DNA of 64,000 nt from Hyalangium ruber (GTDB lineage Bacteria > Myxococcota > Myxococcia > Myxococcales > Myxococcaceae). The translations under genes were made by a program, and so were the position numbers. The notes under the pieces are model-generated. The model did no database searches and was not told the origin of the DNA. It saw only the letters and a list, made by a program, of their open reading frames with translations. Shown in pieces: positions 9,826-20,310 of the stretch (its first letter is position 1; each line of letters starts with the position of its first letter). The stretch covers positions 274,153-338,152 of the forward strand of contig NZ_JAXIVS010000013.1 of NCBI RefSeq assembly GCF_034259325.1, read 5' to 3'.

Positions 9826-10629
9826 TCAGAAGTCGAGGATGCCGCCGACGAGCTCGAAGAAGAAACTGATTCCGGTATCCAGCAGATCGAGGCCACCCTC
9901 GGTGGCGACCTCCACGCCGACGTCCACGGCGAACTCCACGGCTTCGGAGCCTTCTCCGCCGGAGCTGTTCGCGAAGGCGGGCGTGGCCTGCATCTGGGAG
10001 TCGATCCGCCGGTAGAAGCCGTCCATCTTCATCTTGTCCATGAGGAGCTGGGCGGCCACGGCGGGGGCCACGACCGCGCCGGCGGCACCGGCGGCGGCGG
10101 CCATCTGCTTCATGTCCTCGACCGCCGAGCCCAGGGCCTTGGGATCCAGGATGCTCAGCGGAGAGCGGCAGCTCGGACAGACGGTGTCCCGGGCCAGGGA
10201 GACGGAGCCGCCGCAGTCGGAGCATTGCAGCGTCTGCACGTGCTTCTTCAGCTCCAGGAGTTCCCGGGGGTTGAGGCTGCGGACGATCCCTTTCTCCCGG
10301 AGGAACTGGAAGAAGGTGATGAAGTGCCCATGGCCCGCGGTGCAGCGGTAGTACTGGATGCGGTTGTTGCGGGCCATGTCGTGCGTGCGCTCCAGCGTCG
10401 CGCGGCAGCGAGGGCACTTGAGCGGCTCGGTGAGGCGGTGGGCGCCGTCACGCTTGCCGTGCATCTCCCGGAACAGCCGGAGCACGCCCTTGGAGGACAG
10501 GCGCATGCTCTCCTTGGCGTCGAACCACAGGCCATGGCACGTGTGGCAGACATCCAGGAGGACTCGGGCTCCGTTCGACCCTTCGAAGCCCTGTTCGACC
10601 GCGTCGGACTTGCAGGCTGGGCAGTTCAT
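9826..10629 (-). CDS. Zinc-ribbon (TFIIB-type zinc finger) protein
   Basis: 267 residues from MNCPACKSDAV. The first ribbon uses C3, C6, C28 and C31, followed by HGLWFDAKE, as in zf-TFIIB domain proteins. A second CPRC plus HGH segment and a third CSDC…CPSC pair follow, so the protein may hold several zinc sites. After them come Ala-rich and Phe-rich hydrophobic stretches (SFFFELVGGILDF at the end) that may touch the membrane. An in-frame ATG four codons upstream is possible, but AGGA lies at a better distance from this one. It is the first gene of the kinase operon. The function is unknown. Confidence 0.75.
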   Translation of the reverse strand: MNCPACKSDAVEQGFEGSNGARVLLDVCHTCHGLWFDAKESMRLSSKGVLRLFREMHGKRDGAHRLTEPLKCPRCRATLERTHDMARNNRIQYYRCTAGHGHFITFFQFLREKGIVRSLNPRELLELKKHVQTLQCSDCGGSVSLARDTVCPSCRSPLSILDPKALGSAVEDMKQMAAAAGAAGAVVAPAVAAQLLMDKMKMDGFYRRIDSQMQATPAFANSSGGEGSEAVEFAVDVGVEVATEGGLDLLDTGISFFFELVGGILDF

Positions 10630-10714
10630 ACAGCCCGTCATCCTATACAAAGAGAAGAGGCCGCCGGAGCATCCCGACGGCCTCATTGACTCAATGCGTC
10701 AAGTCTGGGATGGG

Positions 10715-12802
10715 TCAGCCCGCGGGGTTCGCCTTCACCGTGGCGGGCCTGGCGCTGGGGCGCAGCTCTTCGATGACGCGCCGGGCGCCGTAGATCTTCT
10801 GCAGCGACTCGAGCAGGGCGTCGCTGTGGATGGAGACGGCGCGGTTGACGCTCTCGTCGAAGCCGAAGTCGCCGCCGAGCGACTGGATGTTGCCGTCGAA
10901 CACCAGGCCGACGATCTCCGCGTCCTTGTTGATGACGGGCGAGCCAGAGTTGCCGCCGATGATGTCGTTGGTGCTCACGAAGTTCATCGGGGTGGTGAGC
11001 TTGAGCTTGCCCTGGGCCTCCAGCCAGGTGCCAGGCAGGGCGAACGGGGCCTCGCCCGTGTTGCGCTCATAGGCGCCGGCCATGGTGGTGATAGGGGCGA
11101 CCTTCTTGCCGTCCTCCATGTAGCCCTTCACCGCACCGTAGGACAGGCGCAGGCTGAAGGTGGCGTCCGGGGAGATGTTGGTGCCGTACACCTCGAACTT
11201 CGCCTTGGCCACCAGCTCGCTGTTCTTGCGGATGACCGCCTCGATGTTCTCCTCGTAGTTCTTGCGGATGGCGCGCGCGTCCGGATCCACCAGCGCGGCC
11301 AGGCGGACCATCGGATCCTGCGAGGCCTCGACGGCCTTCTTGCCGCCCTCGAAGAGCTGCTGGCGCACCTTCGGATCGCGCAATTGGGTGCCGTTCACCA
11401 CGCGGGTGGCCAGCGTCCGGGGAGACTCCTTGCCGAGCACCTTCTTCACGAAGGGGTGGTCGGCGCCCAGCTCCTCGCGCAGCTTGGTCAGCGAGAACTC
11501 CAGCCGGAGGATCTCCAGCTCCGGGTAGATGGGGGCGGTGCTGAACAGCTGGTTCCTGAGGGCCGGCAGGCCGGCCTCGGTGTACTCGCGCAGGCGCTGG
11601 CCGTTCTCCTTGGGCAGCTCCGCCGTGGCGCGCACCAGCGTCCGGGCGTGGGCATAGAGCGACGAGCTGAAGCCCTGGGAGTTTTCGATGAAGCTCAGCT
11701 CCTTGCGCACGTTCTTGAGCTGCTCCTGGGCCTTGGCGATCTCGTCCCAGGCCGCGCCGTACTTCTTCTTGAGCTCGGGGTTGGCCTCGACCTTCTGGCG
11801 CAGCTCCTGCTCAGCGGCGACCTTCTGGGCGAAGAACTTCTTGTCCAGCAGCGCCTCGTGCCGGCCCTTACTGGACTTGAGCGAGTTCTCCACGCCGAAC
11901 AGCAGGTTGTTGGAGATTCGCTTCTGCTCGGGGCCACGCTTCTGGAACTCGGTCACCACGCCGCGCAGCTCCGCGGTGATCTGCTGGTGCTTGGGCAGGG
12001 CCACGTCCCGCTGGTACTCGAGCTCCGCCACGGTGAGCCCGCGCGACGTCTTTCCCGGGTGCCCGGAGATGAAGGTGAGCTCGCCTTCCTTCGCGCCCGC
12101 CTTGGACCACTTGAAGTGGTGCTCGGTGGGGGCCGGCTTGCCGTCCTGGTAGACGCGCAGGAAGGCGACGTCGAGATCGTACCGGGGGAACTCGAAGTTG
12201 TCGGGATCGCCGCCGAAGAAGGCAATGGCGTGCTCGGGGGCGAACACCAGGCGCACGTCCTGGAAGCGGCGGTACTTGTAGAGGTTGTACTTGCCGCCCT
12301 GGTAGAGCGTCACCACGTCACAGCGGACCTGATCGCTGGTGGCGCAGTCCTTCTCGAGCTTCGACATCTCGGCCTTGAGGGTGTCGTTGTACTGCTTGCC
12401 CGTAAGGCCCTGGGTGGCGGCGTTGAGCTGGGCGGTGACGTCGATGATCTCGCTGAGCTGGTTCATCTCCATGGCCGGGCACTTGAGCTCGTCCGTGGCG
12501 GCCTGCGCGTAGAAGCCGTTGGCGATGTAGTCCTTGTCGGCGGTGGACAGCTGCTCGATGCAGCCCCGGGCACAGTGGTGGTTGGTCATCACCAGGCCGT
12601 TGGGGGACACGAAGCTCGCGGAGCAGCCGCCGGCGATGCGGGCCGAGGACAGGCGCACCTTGTCGAGCCACGCCTGGGAGGGCTCGAAGCCGTACTTTTC
12701 CTTCACCTTGGCGGAGGGGAAGTTGTTGTACGTCCACATGCCTTCATCGGCCAGGACGGGGGCGGCGCCAAGCAGGGCGGCCAGGACGACCAGACGCTTC
12801 AT
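10715..12802 (-). CDS. S46 family peptidase (dipeptidyl-peptidase 7/11 type)
   Basis: 695 residues with a signal peptide (MKRLVVLAALLGAAPVLA), so exported. S46 peptidases remove dipeptides from the N-termini of peptides in the periplasm. The catalytic His lies in MTNHHCARG (about 73–80), an Asp in FPRYDLDVAFLR, and the nucleophile Ser in GGNSGSPVIN near the C-terminus. The middle is the long helical insertion typical of the family. Whether it is DPP7-like (hydrophobic) or DPP11-like (acidic) cannot be settled here. The start at 12802 is chosen because it begins the signal peptide. It is read alone, with a 280-base divergent gap upstream. Confidence 0.93.
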   Translation of the reverse strand: MKRLVVLAALLGAAPVLADEGMWTYNNFPSAKVKEKYGFEPSQAWLDKVRLSSARIAGGCSASFVSPNGLVMTNHHCARGCIEQLSTADKDYIANGFYAQAATDELKCPAMEMNQLSEIIDVTAQLNAATQGLTGKQYNDTLKAEMSKLEKDCATSDQVRCDVVTLYQGGKYNLYKYRRFQDVRLVFAPEHAIAFFGGDPDNFEFPRYDLDVAFLRVYQDGKPAPTEHHFKWSKAGAKEGELTFISGHPGKTSRGLTVAELEYQRDVALPKHQQITAELRGVVTEFQKRGPEQKRISNNLLFGVENSLKSSKGRHEALLDKKFFAQKVAAEQELRQKVEANPELKKKYGAAWDEIAKAQEQLKNVRKELSFIENSQGFSSSLYAHARTLVRATAELPKENGQRLREYTEAGLPALRNQLFSTAPIYPELEILRLEFSLTKLREELGADHPFVKKVLGKESPRTLATRVVNGTQLRDPKVRQQLFEGGKKAVEASQDPMVRLAALVDPDARAIRKNYEENIEAVIRKNSELVAKAKFEVYGTNISPDATFSLRLSYGAVKGYMEDGKKVAPITTMAGAYERNTGEAPFALPGTWLEAQGKLKLTTPMNFVSTNDIIGGNSGSPVINKDAEIVGLVFDGNIQSLGGDFGFDESVNRAVSIHSDALLESLQKIYGARRVIEELRPSARPATVKANPAG

Positions 12803-13082
12803 GGAAGGGTTCCTTTGGAGGGGAGCCAGGGGTGCGCGCGTTCTGCGAGAAGCCCCAGTCCCGGTCAAGCGGGGAAAATCCCGGCCCCTGAACGGGCCAG
12901 GGGACGGTTGATTCCGGTGGGAACCGGAGGCCGCAAGAAACCCCGAATCGGCCCAGATGCCTAGTTTACATAACGCATCTTATCAGACCCTAAGTCAGAG
13001 CGTGACCAGGGCGGAACCCGGCCTCCGGCACCCCGATTTCGGGCTTTTCGGTTCCGGTTCCGGGACGTACCTTGTCCGGCCT
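12803..13082. other. Divergent intergenic region
   Basis: 280 bases between the S46 peptidase and the lipoprotein gene at 13083. It holds an AT-rich patch (TTTACATAACGCATCTTATC, about 12964–12983), unusual for this genome and a likely promoter zone. Near 13032 there is a small CCCGA/TCGGG hairpin followed by CTTTT in the leader of the lipoprotein. No ORF or RNA gene was recognised. Confidence 0.4.
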
Positions 13083-13634
13083 ATGCGTCGTTTTCTCCGT
13101 CCCGGCCTCGTCGCTTTGTGCGCCTCGTTCGTCCTGGTCGGCTGCCCCGACAAGCAGCCCGCCGGCCAGGCGGATTCCGGCGTCGCCGAAGCGCCTCAGG
13201 ACGTGCCGCCCGCGGCGCCTCCCCCCGCGTCCTTCACCGTCCGCTACCAGCTCACGGATGCCGGCACGGACCTCATTCCGCTGACCGCCGAGGAACGGCC
13301 CACCATCGAGCCCACGTCCTCGCTCGAGCTCCACAGCTCCATCGGCCTGCGCAATTACCGGATCCGCCTCTTCGATGAGGCCGAGCGCGCCATGATCTCC
13401 GATGACTCCGCCGAGGAAACCCCCGAGGCCGTCATCTACCGGATCGCCCTGCCGAACCCCCTGAAGTCCGGCCACAAATACACCCTGGTCGTCGATCCGC
13501 AGACCGGGACCAGCTTCACCGACACCCTGGGCCGCGAAGTTCAGGAACTCCGGCTCGAATTCCAGGTCGCCGGCGAAAAGGAAAAGGACAAGCCGGCGCC
13601 TGCCCCCAAGAACGAGAAGAAAAAGCGCCGGTAA
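13083..13634 (+). CDS. Putative lipoprotein
   Basis: 183 residues. A signal peptide (MRRFLRPGLVALCASFVLVGC) places the lipobox Cys at residue 21. The mature part is a Pro/Ala-rich linker, then a region of alternating strands (FTVRYQLTDAG…YRIRLFDEAE…YTLVVDPQTG) that could be an Ig-like beta-sandwich, then a Lys-rich tail. It should be exported and anchored to a membrane. The start at 13083 is chosen because the signal peptide begins there; upstream in-frame codons read poorly. It converges with the DUF3014 gene, with a 6-base gap. No function is known. Confidence 0.8.
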   Translation: MRRFLRPGLVALCASFVLVGCPDKQPAGQADSGVAEAPQDVPPAAPPPASFTVRYQLTDAGTDLIPLTAEERPTIEPTSSLELHSSIGLRNYRIRLFDEAERAMISDDSAEETPEAVIYRIALPNPLKSGHKYTLVVDPQTGTSFTDTLGREVQELRLEFQVAGEKEKDKPAPAPKNEKKKRR

Positions 13635-13640
13635 CAGGCC

Positions 13641-14474
13641 CTACCGGTCAATCGGCGTCAGCCGCAGCTCCGAATGCAGCGCCTGCAGCCGCCCCTGGAT
13701 GAGCTGGATGTTCTTCGGCCCCATGCGCAACAGGTGCTTCTGGGCCCGGCTCAAGCCCTCGAGCTTCGGATCCGCGTACGCGTAGAGCCCGCCCTGCGGG
13801 ACGACCTCCACGTCGCCCTCCGGCACCGGCACCGCCAACAGGTTCTGGATCGCCTGCGTGAACGTCTGCTCGAAGGTCCGTCCCGGCGGCGCGATCTCCG
13901 CGTAGACCCGGTCCACCAGCGGCTTCAGCTCCAGCCAGGCCCGCCCAGCCCCCGGCAGGTCCAGCGAGCCCACGACGCGCGCTACACCGTCGTAGCGCTC
14001 GTAACTCTTCGGATCGATTGTGGTTTTTCCCTTCGCTTCGATCACCTGGAAGCCCTCCACGGGCGCCAGGAACGACAGCACCATCCGAGGGCTCTCCCCA
14101 TCGGCGATGTTGCTCACCGCCGTGGTGAAGCGCTGGAGCAATCCCTCCACGCTCAGCCACTTCGCGAAATCGGGATCCGTGGACAGCGGCCCCATCAACG
14201 CGCGCACCTTGGCGTCGCCCTCCGGCACCGATGGCGGCTCCAGGCTCGGCGGCGTCCCGGCATCCACCTGGACGGCCACGGGCGGCGGTGGCGGCTCGCT
14301 CGGCGGCACCTCGCGCTGCCGCAGCCGCATCACCGAATAAGCGACCCCGATCCCCACCAGCACCACCAGGGCCGCGATCAACACCACCGGCTTGCCGCGG
14401 GGCTTCTGCGTGGGCGGGAGTTCGCCTCCAGAACTCCCCGGCGTGGGACTGCCCGGATTCGACGGCTGGCTCAT
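13641..14474 (-). CDS. DUF3014 domain protein, membrane-anchored
   Basis: 277 residues. A Pro/Ser-rich cytoplasmic leader is followed by one transmembrane helix (VVLIAALVVLVGIGVAYSV), a proline-rich linker and a C-terminal domain. That domain contains VRALMGPLSTDPDFAKWLSVEGLLQRF and NIADGESPR, the pattern of DUF3014 proteins. The globular part is expected in the periplasm. The start MSQPSNPG follows GGAGGG at good spacing; a longer frame from 14507 is unlikely. The gene lies 40 bases downstream of the exonuclease gene and may be the end of the long leftward operon. Its function is unknown. Confidence 0.83.
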   Translation of the reverse strand: MSQPSNPGSPTPGSSGGELPPTQKPRGKPVVLIAALVVLVGIGVAYSVMRLRQREVPPSEPPPPPVAVQVDAGTPPSLEPPSVPEGDAKVRALMGPLSTDPDFAKWLSVEGLLQRFTTAVSNIADGESPRMVLSFLAPVEGFQVIEAKGKTTIDPKSYERYDGVARVVGSLDLPGAGRAWLELKPLVDRVYAEIAPPGRTFEQTFTQAIQNLLAVPVPEGDVEVVPQGGLYAYADPKLEGLSRAQKHLLRMGPKNIQLIQGRLQALHSELRLTPIDR

Positions 14475-14514
14475 GGGACCCTCCAGAATGGCCCCATTCT
14501 GGCCCAACCCCGGC

Positions 14515-15408
14515 TCAGCCGTCGCGCAGATCCCGATCCTGGCTGCGCACCCGCGCGAGCGTCTGCATGTCCCGCTCCGTGGGGCCCAACTCCAGGATGA
14601 TCTTGCTCACGTCGTACAGCACCTCGCCCCGATCGAACACCGGCAGCCGGGGCACGTCCTGGTTCAGCTCATCCGCGCCACGGTTGTACGCCACGTCCAT
14701 CAACGTCCGGAGCTGGAACGCGTCATAGAGGTTGTACTCGACCAGGAACCGCAGGGCCTCCACGTCGCCCCGCGCCAGGTACGCGCGCCACAGCAGCACC
14801 GCGTCCCACCCGTTCACGCCCTTGAGGTGCGGCGGCCGGCCCACGCCCAGGTTGTCCTCGATCTCCTTCAGCCCGCCGCTCATGCGCAGCCGCTTCGTCA
14901 CGAAGCGCAGATCCACATGCGCCTCCGGCACCGGGAACCGCGACTCGCCAAAGTAATCGCGCAGCACCGGCGCGTCGAAGCACGTGCCGTTGAACGACAC
15001 CCACAGCCGCTTCGCCGCCATCGCCTCCGGCAGCGCGTCCATGTTCCGGCCCTTGATGAAGACGTGCAGGCCCTCGCTGTCGAACAGGCTCACCACCGTG
15101 GGCGCGTTGTCCTGCTTGCCGTCCGTCTCGATGTCGAAGAACAGCGCGTCCTGGGCGAAGTCCGGGTACATCCGCCAGTGCTCCCGGGACGGAATCAACT
15201 GCGCCAGCGCGCGCAGATCCCGCCGCTCCAGCGCCTCGCGGGACTTGCCCAGGACCTCGCGGGCCAGCTCATCCGCTTTTCGGCTCAGGGCCGGAGCACC
15301 CGTACCAGCCGCCGGAAAGTCGTCCCAGGTCTTGATGCCCTGAGACCACAGCTCCTTCTCCCGAAACGGCCCGACACCGGGAATCTGCTGGAACGTCCTG
15401 AACAACAT
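14515..15408 (-). CDS. RNase H-like 3'-5' exonuclease domain protein (YprB-like)
   Basis: 297 residues. The N-terminus (FQQIPGVGPFREKELWSQG) looks like a helix-hairpin-helix DNA-contact motif. The rest is an RNase H-like exonuclease domain: FFDIETDG gives the first Asp and Glu, VSFNGTCFDAPVL the middle motif, and VEYNLYDAFQL the later Asp. YprB-type proteins are thought to be DNA or RNA exonucleases, but their substrates are poorly known. The ATG shares one base with the NUDIX stop (TGATG), so translation is probably coupled. The role is inferred from the fold. Confidence 0.82.
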   Translation of the reverse strand: MLFRTFQQIPGVGPFREKELWSQGIKTWDDFPAAGTGAPALSRKADELAREVLGKSREALERRDLRALAQLIPSREHWRMYPDFAQDALFFDIETDGKQDNAPTVVSLFDSEGLHVFIKGRNMDALPEAMAAKRLWVSFNGTCFDAPVLRDYFGESRFPVPEAHVDLRFVTKRLRMSGGLKEIEDNLGVGRPPHLKGVNGWDAVLLWRAYLARGDVEALRFLVEYNLYDAFQLRTLMDVAYNRGADELNQDVPRLPVFDRGEVLYDVSKIILELGPTERDMQTLARVRSQDRDLRDG

Positions 15409-15824
15409 CACGCCGACAGCTCCAGCCTTCCCGCCACCAGGTCCTCGAGCAGCGGAATGTCCGCCTCGCAGAACGGCAGCGCCTGCATCTCCGCCGGAGT
15501 CATGAACCGCAGCGCATGCGCGCCCAGCGGCTTGGGCTCACCGGACACCATCCGGGCCCCGTAAAGCACCAGCTCCACCGTAAGGTCCGGGTACGTGTGC
15601 CGGCCTTCCCAGAGCCGCCGGCCCACGTCGAGCTCCACGTCCAGCTCCTCGCGGCACTCGCGGGCCAGCGCGGCCTGCTCCGTCTCACCCGGCTCCACCT
15701 TGCCACCGGGGAACTCCCAGAGCAGCGCCCTGCTGCCACCCGGGAGCCGCTGCTGGACCAGGAACCGCGCGCCATCACCGGGCTGGGGAATCAACGCCGC
15801 CACCACCCGGACCGTCTTGACCAC
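15408..15824 (-). CDS. NUDIX hydrolase (MutT-like)
   Basis: 138 residues. The NUDIX box is complete: G-KVEPG-E then RECREELDVELDV, giving the metal-binding Glu residues. Family members hydrolyse nucleoside diphosphate derivatives; a MutT-like cleaning of oxidised dGTP is likely because the strand VVAALIPQPGDGARFLVQQR matches 8-oxo-dGTPases. The GTG at 15824 gives the natural N-terminus (VVKTVRVVAALI). A TTG at 15836 that overlaps the bamB stop is an alternative. It lies directly after bamB and is coupled to the exonuclease gene downstream. Confidence 0.85.
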   Translation of the reverse strand: MVKTVRVVAALIPQPGDGARFLVQQRLPGGSRALLWEFPGGKVEPGETEQAALARECREELDVELDVGRRLWEGRHTYPDLTVELVLYGARMVSGEPKPLGAHALRFMTPAEMQALPFCEADIPLLEDLVAGRLELSA

Positions 15825-15832
15825 CCTTCCCG

Positions 15833-16987
15833 TCAACCGCCGCCCCCGCGCAGGTGCAGCGCGTACAGGTAGCCGTTGTTGGACAGGATGTACGCGGTGG
15901 AGCCCTCCACGCGCGGCGCGGCGCTGATGCCGTCGCCCGGGTTCCACGCCATGCGGGACTGGCCCGTGCGCGGATCCACGAAGAGCAGCGAGCGGTGGTT
16001 GGGGACCAAAAGCATTCCCCGGGCAAACACCGGAGCCCGCCCGGCCCGTTCCCCGAGATTGAGCGACCAGAGGAGCCGCCCGTTCTCCGACAGGTAGGCA
16101 TCCAGCCGGCCTTCCCCCGTCGCGAAGAGCAATTCGCCCCGGGAGGTCAGCGACGTGAGCCCGCTCACCGCGTAATTCCACTCCACCTCGCCCGTCTCGG
16201 TGCTCAGGGCAAACAGCCCGCCCTGGTACGAGGTGACATAGAGCCGGCCCGCGTCATCCACCACGGGGGTGGCGTCCACGTCCAGGAACTCGGTGGCACC
16301 GCCCGCCAGAGAGCGCTCCCACTTCGCGGTCCCCTTGTCGGCGTCGAGCGCCACCAGGTACCCGTCCGAGAAGCCCAGGTACACCGTGCCGTCCTTCACC
16401 ACCGGCGTGGAGAAGCCCTGGATGGTGAAGCCCGAGGGGGGATCGCGGCGGTACTGCCAGGCCCACTTGCCCGTCTCCCGCTCCACCGCGAAGAGCGTGT
16501 CGGCCTCCGAGGCCACCAGCACGAAGCCGCCCGCCAGCACGGGCGTGGTGCCCAGCGCCTCGCCGGCCTGGTACTTCCACTTCAGCTCGCCCTTGCGCGC
16601 ATCCAGCGCGTACAGGAAGCCGTCGCCCGCGGGCACGTAGGCGATGCCCTCGTGTACCAGCGCGCCGGCCGTGAAGCGGTTGCCCGTCTTGAAGGACCAC
16701 TCCACCTTGCCGCCGGCGGACACCCCGCGGATGTACCCATCCCGGGTGAGCGCAATCACCCGACCGGAGTCGGGATCCACCGCCGGGGTGGCGAGCTCCC
16801 GGGGCTCATACTCCCAGGCGGGCGGCTCGACGAGCGGCGTCCACCAGTCCACCTCGAAGAGGTTGGCCGGAGGCTGCTTGAGATCGGCGCTGACGGGGTT
16901 GCCGTACAGGGGCACGGCGCTGCACGCGCCCAGAAACCCGGTCGCCGCCGCCGCCCCGACCCACCGCTTCCACGCGTGCCGCTTCAT
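15833..16987 (-). CDS. bamB: BamB-like outer-membrane assembly lipoprotein (PQQ-type propeller)
   Basis: 384 residues with a lipoprotein signal (GFLGAC, Cys at about 22). The body is a chain of PQQ-like beta-propeller blades (for example LYALDARKGELKWKY and LVALDADKGTAKWER). The segment DVDATPVVDDAGRLYVTSYQGGLFAL matches the conserved BamB core closely. BamB is an accessory subunit of the BAM complex that inserts outer-membrane proteins. The gene follows a YfgM-like TPR gene and der, the same neighbours as in gamma-proteobacteria, which supports the assignment. Its ATG overlaps the stop of the TPR gene (ATGA). A generic PQQ-repeat protein is the alternative. Confidence 0.87.
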   Translation of the reverse strand: MKRHAWKRWVGAAAATGFLGACSAVPLYGNPVSADLKQPPANLFEVDWWTPLVEPPAWEYEPRELATPAVDPDSGRVIALTRDGYIRGVSAGGKVEWSFKTGNRFTAGALVHEGIAYVPAGDGFLYALDARKGELKWKYQAGEALGTTPVLAGGFVLVASEADTLFAVERETGKWAWQYRRDPPSGFTIQGFSTPVVKDGTVYLGFSDGYLVALDADKGTAKWERSLAGGATEFLDVDATPVVDDAGRLYVTSYQGGLFALSTETGEVEWNYAVSGLTSLTSRGELLFATGEGRLDAYLSENGRLLWSLNLGERAGRAPVFARGMLLVPNHRSLLFVDPRTGQSRMAWNPGDGISAAPRVEGSTAYILSNNGYLYALHLRGGGG

Positions 16988-17796
16988 GCCCCCCCGTCCT
17001 GCCCGGTCGCGCTGGGAGGCGCGGGAGGCGCGGGGATCTTCACACCCTCGGCCGCCAGCAGCGCCGTGCGCTCCGTGGAGAGCCGGGCCGCCGCGCTGTT
17101 CGCGTGGTCCACGGGGATCTTCACCAGCAGGCCGGCCGCCTCTTCCTTCTTGCCCTGGGCAATCAGGATGCGGGCGCGGTGGTACTCGCCCATGCCGGCC
17201 AGGTAGCCGCCGACGCTCGCCTTGGACATGTCCTCGAAAGCCTTGAGCGCCTCGTCGTACTTCTGCTGCGCCTCATAGGCGTAGCCGCGGCCCTCGAGGG
17301 CATCGGCGCGCAGCGGATCCTTATCGGCCGCGCCCTGGAGGAACGCGTCGAAGGAGGCAATGGCCTCCGCGTGCTTGCCCAACCGGTACTGGGCCTTGCC
17401 CAGCGGCAGGGCCGCGGTCGTCGCCGACTGCGTCTTGGCGTGGTCGGTGCGGAACTTGTTGAGCGCCTCCTCCAGCGCCTCGTCCTGCTTGCGCACGGAC
17501 TCGTAGGGGGGCTTCTCACCCGGGGGCGGCGTGGGCTGCACGCCCTCGACGGGGGGCACCACCGGCCGCTCGAGCGGCTCGAGCGCCAGGCCCAGCTGCT
17601 TGGCGGCCTCGACTTCGCCCTTGTCGGAGAAGTAGCTCACCACGGCCGCGATCGCCCCGCCGATCAGCAGCAGCACCACGATGGTGAGGACGGCGGACTG
17701 GCGCTCGATGAGCCACTCTCGGGCATCCTCCCCCACACGTTGGAAGGCGTCGGGCTGCTTGAGCTCCCGCTGGGTCATCTTCTCAGGGTTGGCCAC
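16984..17796 (-). CDS. YfgM-like TPR protein, single-pass membrane
   Basis: 270 residues. A cytoplasmic N-terminus is followed by one transmembrane helix (about 36–55, LTIVVLLLIGGAIAAVVSYF) and a periplasmic region of TPR-type helix pairs (LGKAQYRLGKHAEAIASFDAFL, ALEGRGYAYEAQQKYDEALKAFEDM). This is the architecture of YfgM, a SecYEG-associated factor that links to periplasmic chaperones. The GTG start at 17796 has AGAGGA seven bases upstream. It lies between der and bamB, as in E. coli, and overlaps bamB by 4 bases. The exact biochemical role here is inferred from this synteny. Confidence 0.82.
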   Translation of the reverse strand: MANPEKMTQRELKQPDAFQRVGEDAREWLIERQSAVLTIVVLLLIGGAIAAVVSYFSDKGEVEAAKQLGLALEPLERPVVPPVEGVQPTPPPGEKPPYESVRKQDEALEEALNKFRTDHAKTQSATTAALPLGKAQYRLGKHAEAIASFDAFLQGAADKDPLRADALEGRGYAYEAQQKYDEALKAFEDMSKASVGGYLAGMGEYHRARILIAQGKKEEAAGLLVKIPVDHANSAAARLSTERTALLAAEGVKIPAPPAPPSATGQDGGA

Positions 17797-17876
17797 CGCG
17801 TATTCCTCTTCTTCTCTGGGACGAAAGGCGGCGCAATGTACGGAGCGCCAGCCGGGGGTGTCAACGCGAAGCCGCC

Positions 17877-19273
<1,397 letters not shown>

Positions 19274-19274
<1 letters not shown>

Positions 19275-20215
19275 CACTCGTATCCCAGCTTCTTGAGGCC
19301 GGCGGCGCTCTCGCTCCAGCGAGGCTCCACCCGGACTCGGAGCGAGAGGTACACGTGCGCCCCCAGCAACCGCTGGATGGCCTTGCGCGCGTCCGTCCCG
19401 ATGGTCTTCAACATCTGTCCCTGCTTGCCAATGATGATGGCCTTCTGGCTGTCGCGCTCCACGTAGATGGAGGCGGCGATCCGGATGAGCCCCGCGAGGC
19501 CACTCGGAGGCGCGTCCGGCAGCGGCTCGCGCTCGGACTCGTCGAACACGTCCACCAGCACCGCCGTGGAGTACGGAATCTCCTGGCGGCAGTGGCGCAG
19601 CACCTGCTCGCGGATGTACTCGGCCACCAGCGTGCGCTCCTGCTGGTCGGTGAGCATGTCCTCGTCGAAGACGGGATCGCCCTCGGGCAGGTGCCCCAGC
19701 ACCGCCTGGAAGAGCCGGTCCACCCCGTCGCCCTCCCGGGCGGAGATGGGCACCACCTCCGCGAACGGAAACTCGTTGCGGTAGCGCTCGATGAGCGGCA
19801 GCACCAGCGCCTTCGGAATGGCGTCGATCTTGTTGATGACCAGGAAGGTCGGCTTGCCGATGCGCTGCAGCCGCTCGAGGATCATCCGGTTGCCCGGGCC
19901 GATCTCCGGCTTCTCGCCGGGCACCGACTCGATGACGAAGAGGACGAGATCCACCTCCTCGGCGGCCTGGAGGGCCGTCTCCACCATGTAGCGGTTAAGC
20001 TCGCCCTTGGCCTGGTGGATGCCCGGGGTGTCGATGAAGGCCACCTGCCCCTCCGGACGCGTTACCACGCCCAGGATGCGGTTTCGGGTGGTCTGAGGCT
20101 TGGGCGAGACGATGGCGATCTTCTCGCCGGTGAGCTGGTTGAGCAGGGTGCTCTTGCCCACATTGGGTCGCCCGATGAGCGCGGCAAAGCCGCTGCGGTA
20201 TTTCTTCGAAGCCAT
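19274..20215 (-). CDS. era: GTPase Era
   Basis: 313 residues. The P-loop is GRPNVGKST (about 15–23), G3 is DTPG, and G4 is NKID. The C-terminal KH domain has IIIGKQGQMLKTIG, which binds the 3' end of 16S rRNA during 30S maturation. The start MASKKYRSGFAAL gives the usual N-terminus; an in-frame ATG at 20278 would add 21 unusual residues. Era is coupled to der downstream. Upstream are the two cyclophilin genes and rnc, so the common rnc–era pairing is kept with a two-gene insertion. Confidence 0.96.
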
Positions 20216-20289
20216 CGTTCTGAAGGTGGTCTGGGAGCCCTCCCAAGGGAGGACTCCGTGAAACTGCTCGGTCTGCATGCACTCCCCTG

Positions 20290-20310
20290 CCCGCCTGACG
20301 GGCAGGCGGG
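20290..20310 (-). terminator. Hairpin directly after the cyclophilin stop codon
   Basis: CCCGCCTG (20290–20297) pairs with CAGGCGGG (20303–20310) around a 5-base loop, touching the TAA stop of the gene at 20311. It lacks a T-run on the transcribed strand, so it may be an attenuator or mRNA stabiliser rather than a full terminator. Confidence 0.4.

Noticed and set aside
10358..12964. 868-codon open frame on the + strand opposite the S46 peptidase
   Set aside because: The opposite strand has a signal peptide and all catalytic motifs; this frame has none.
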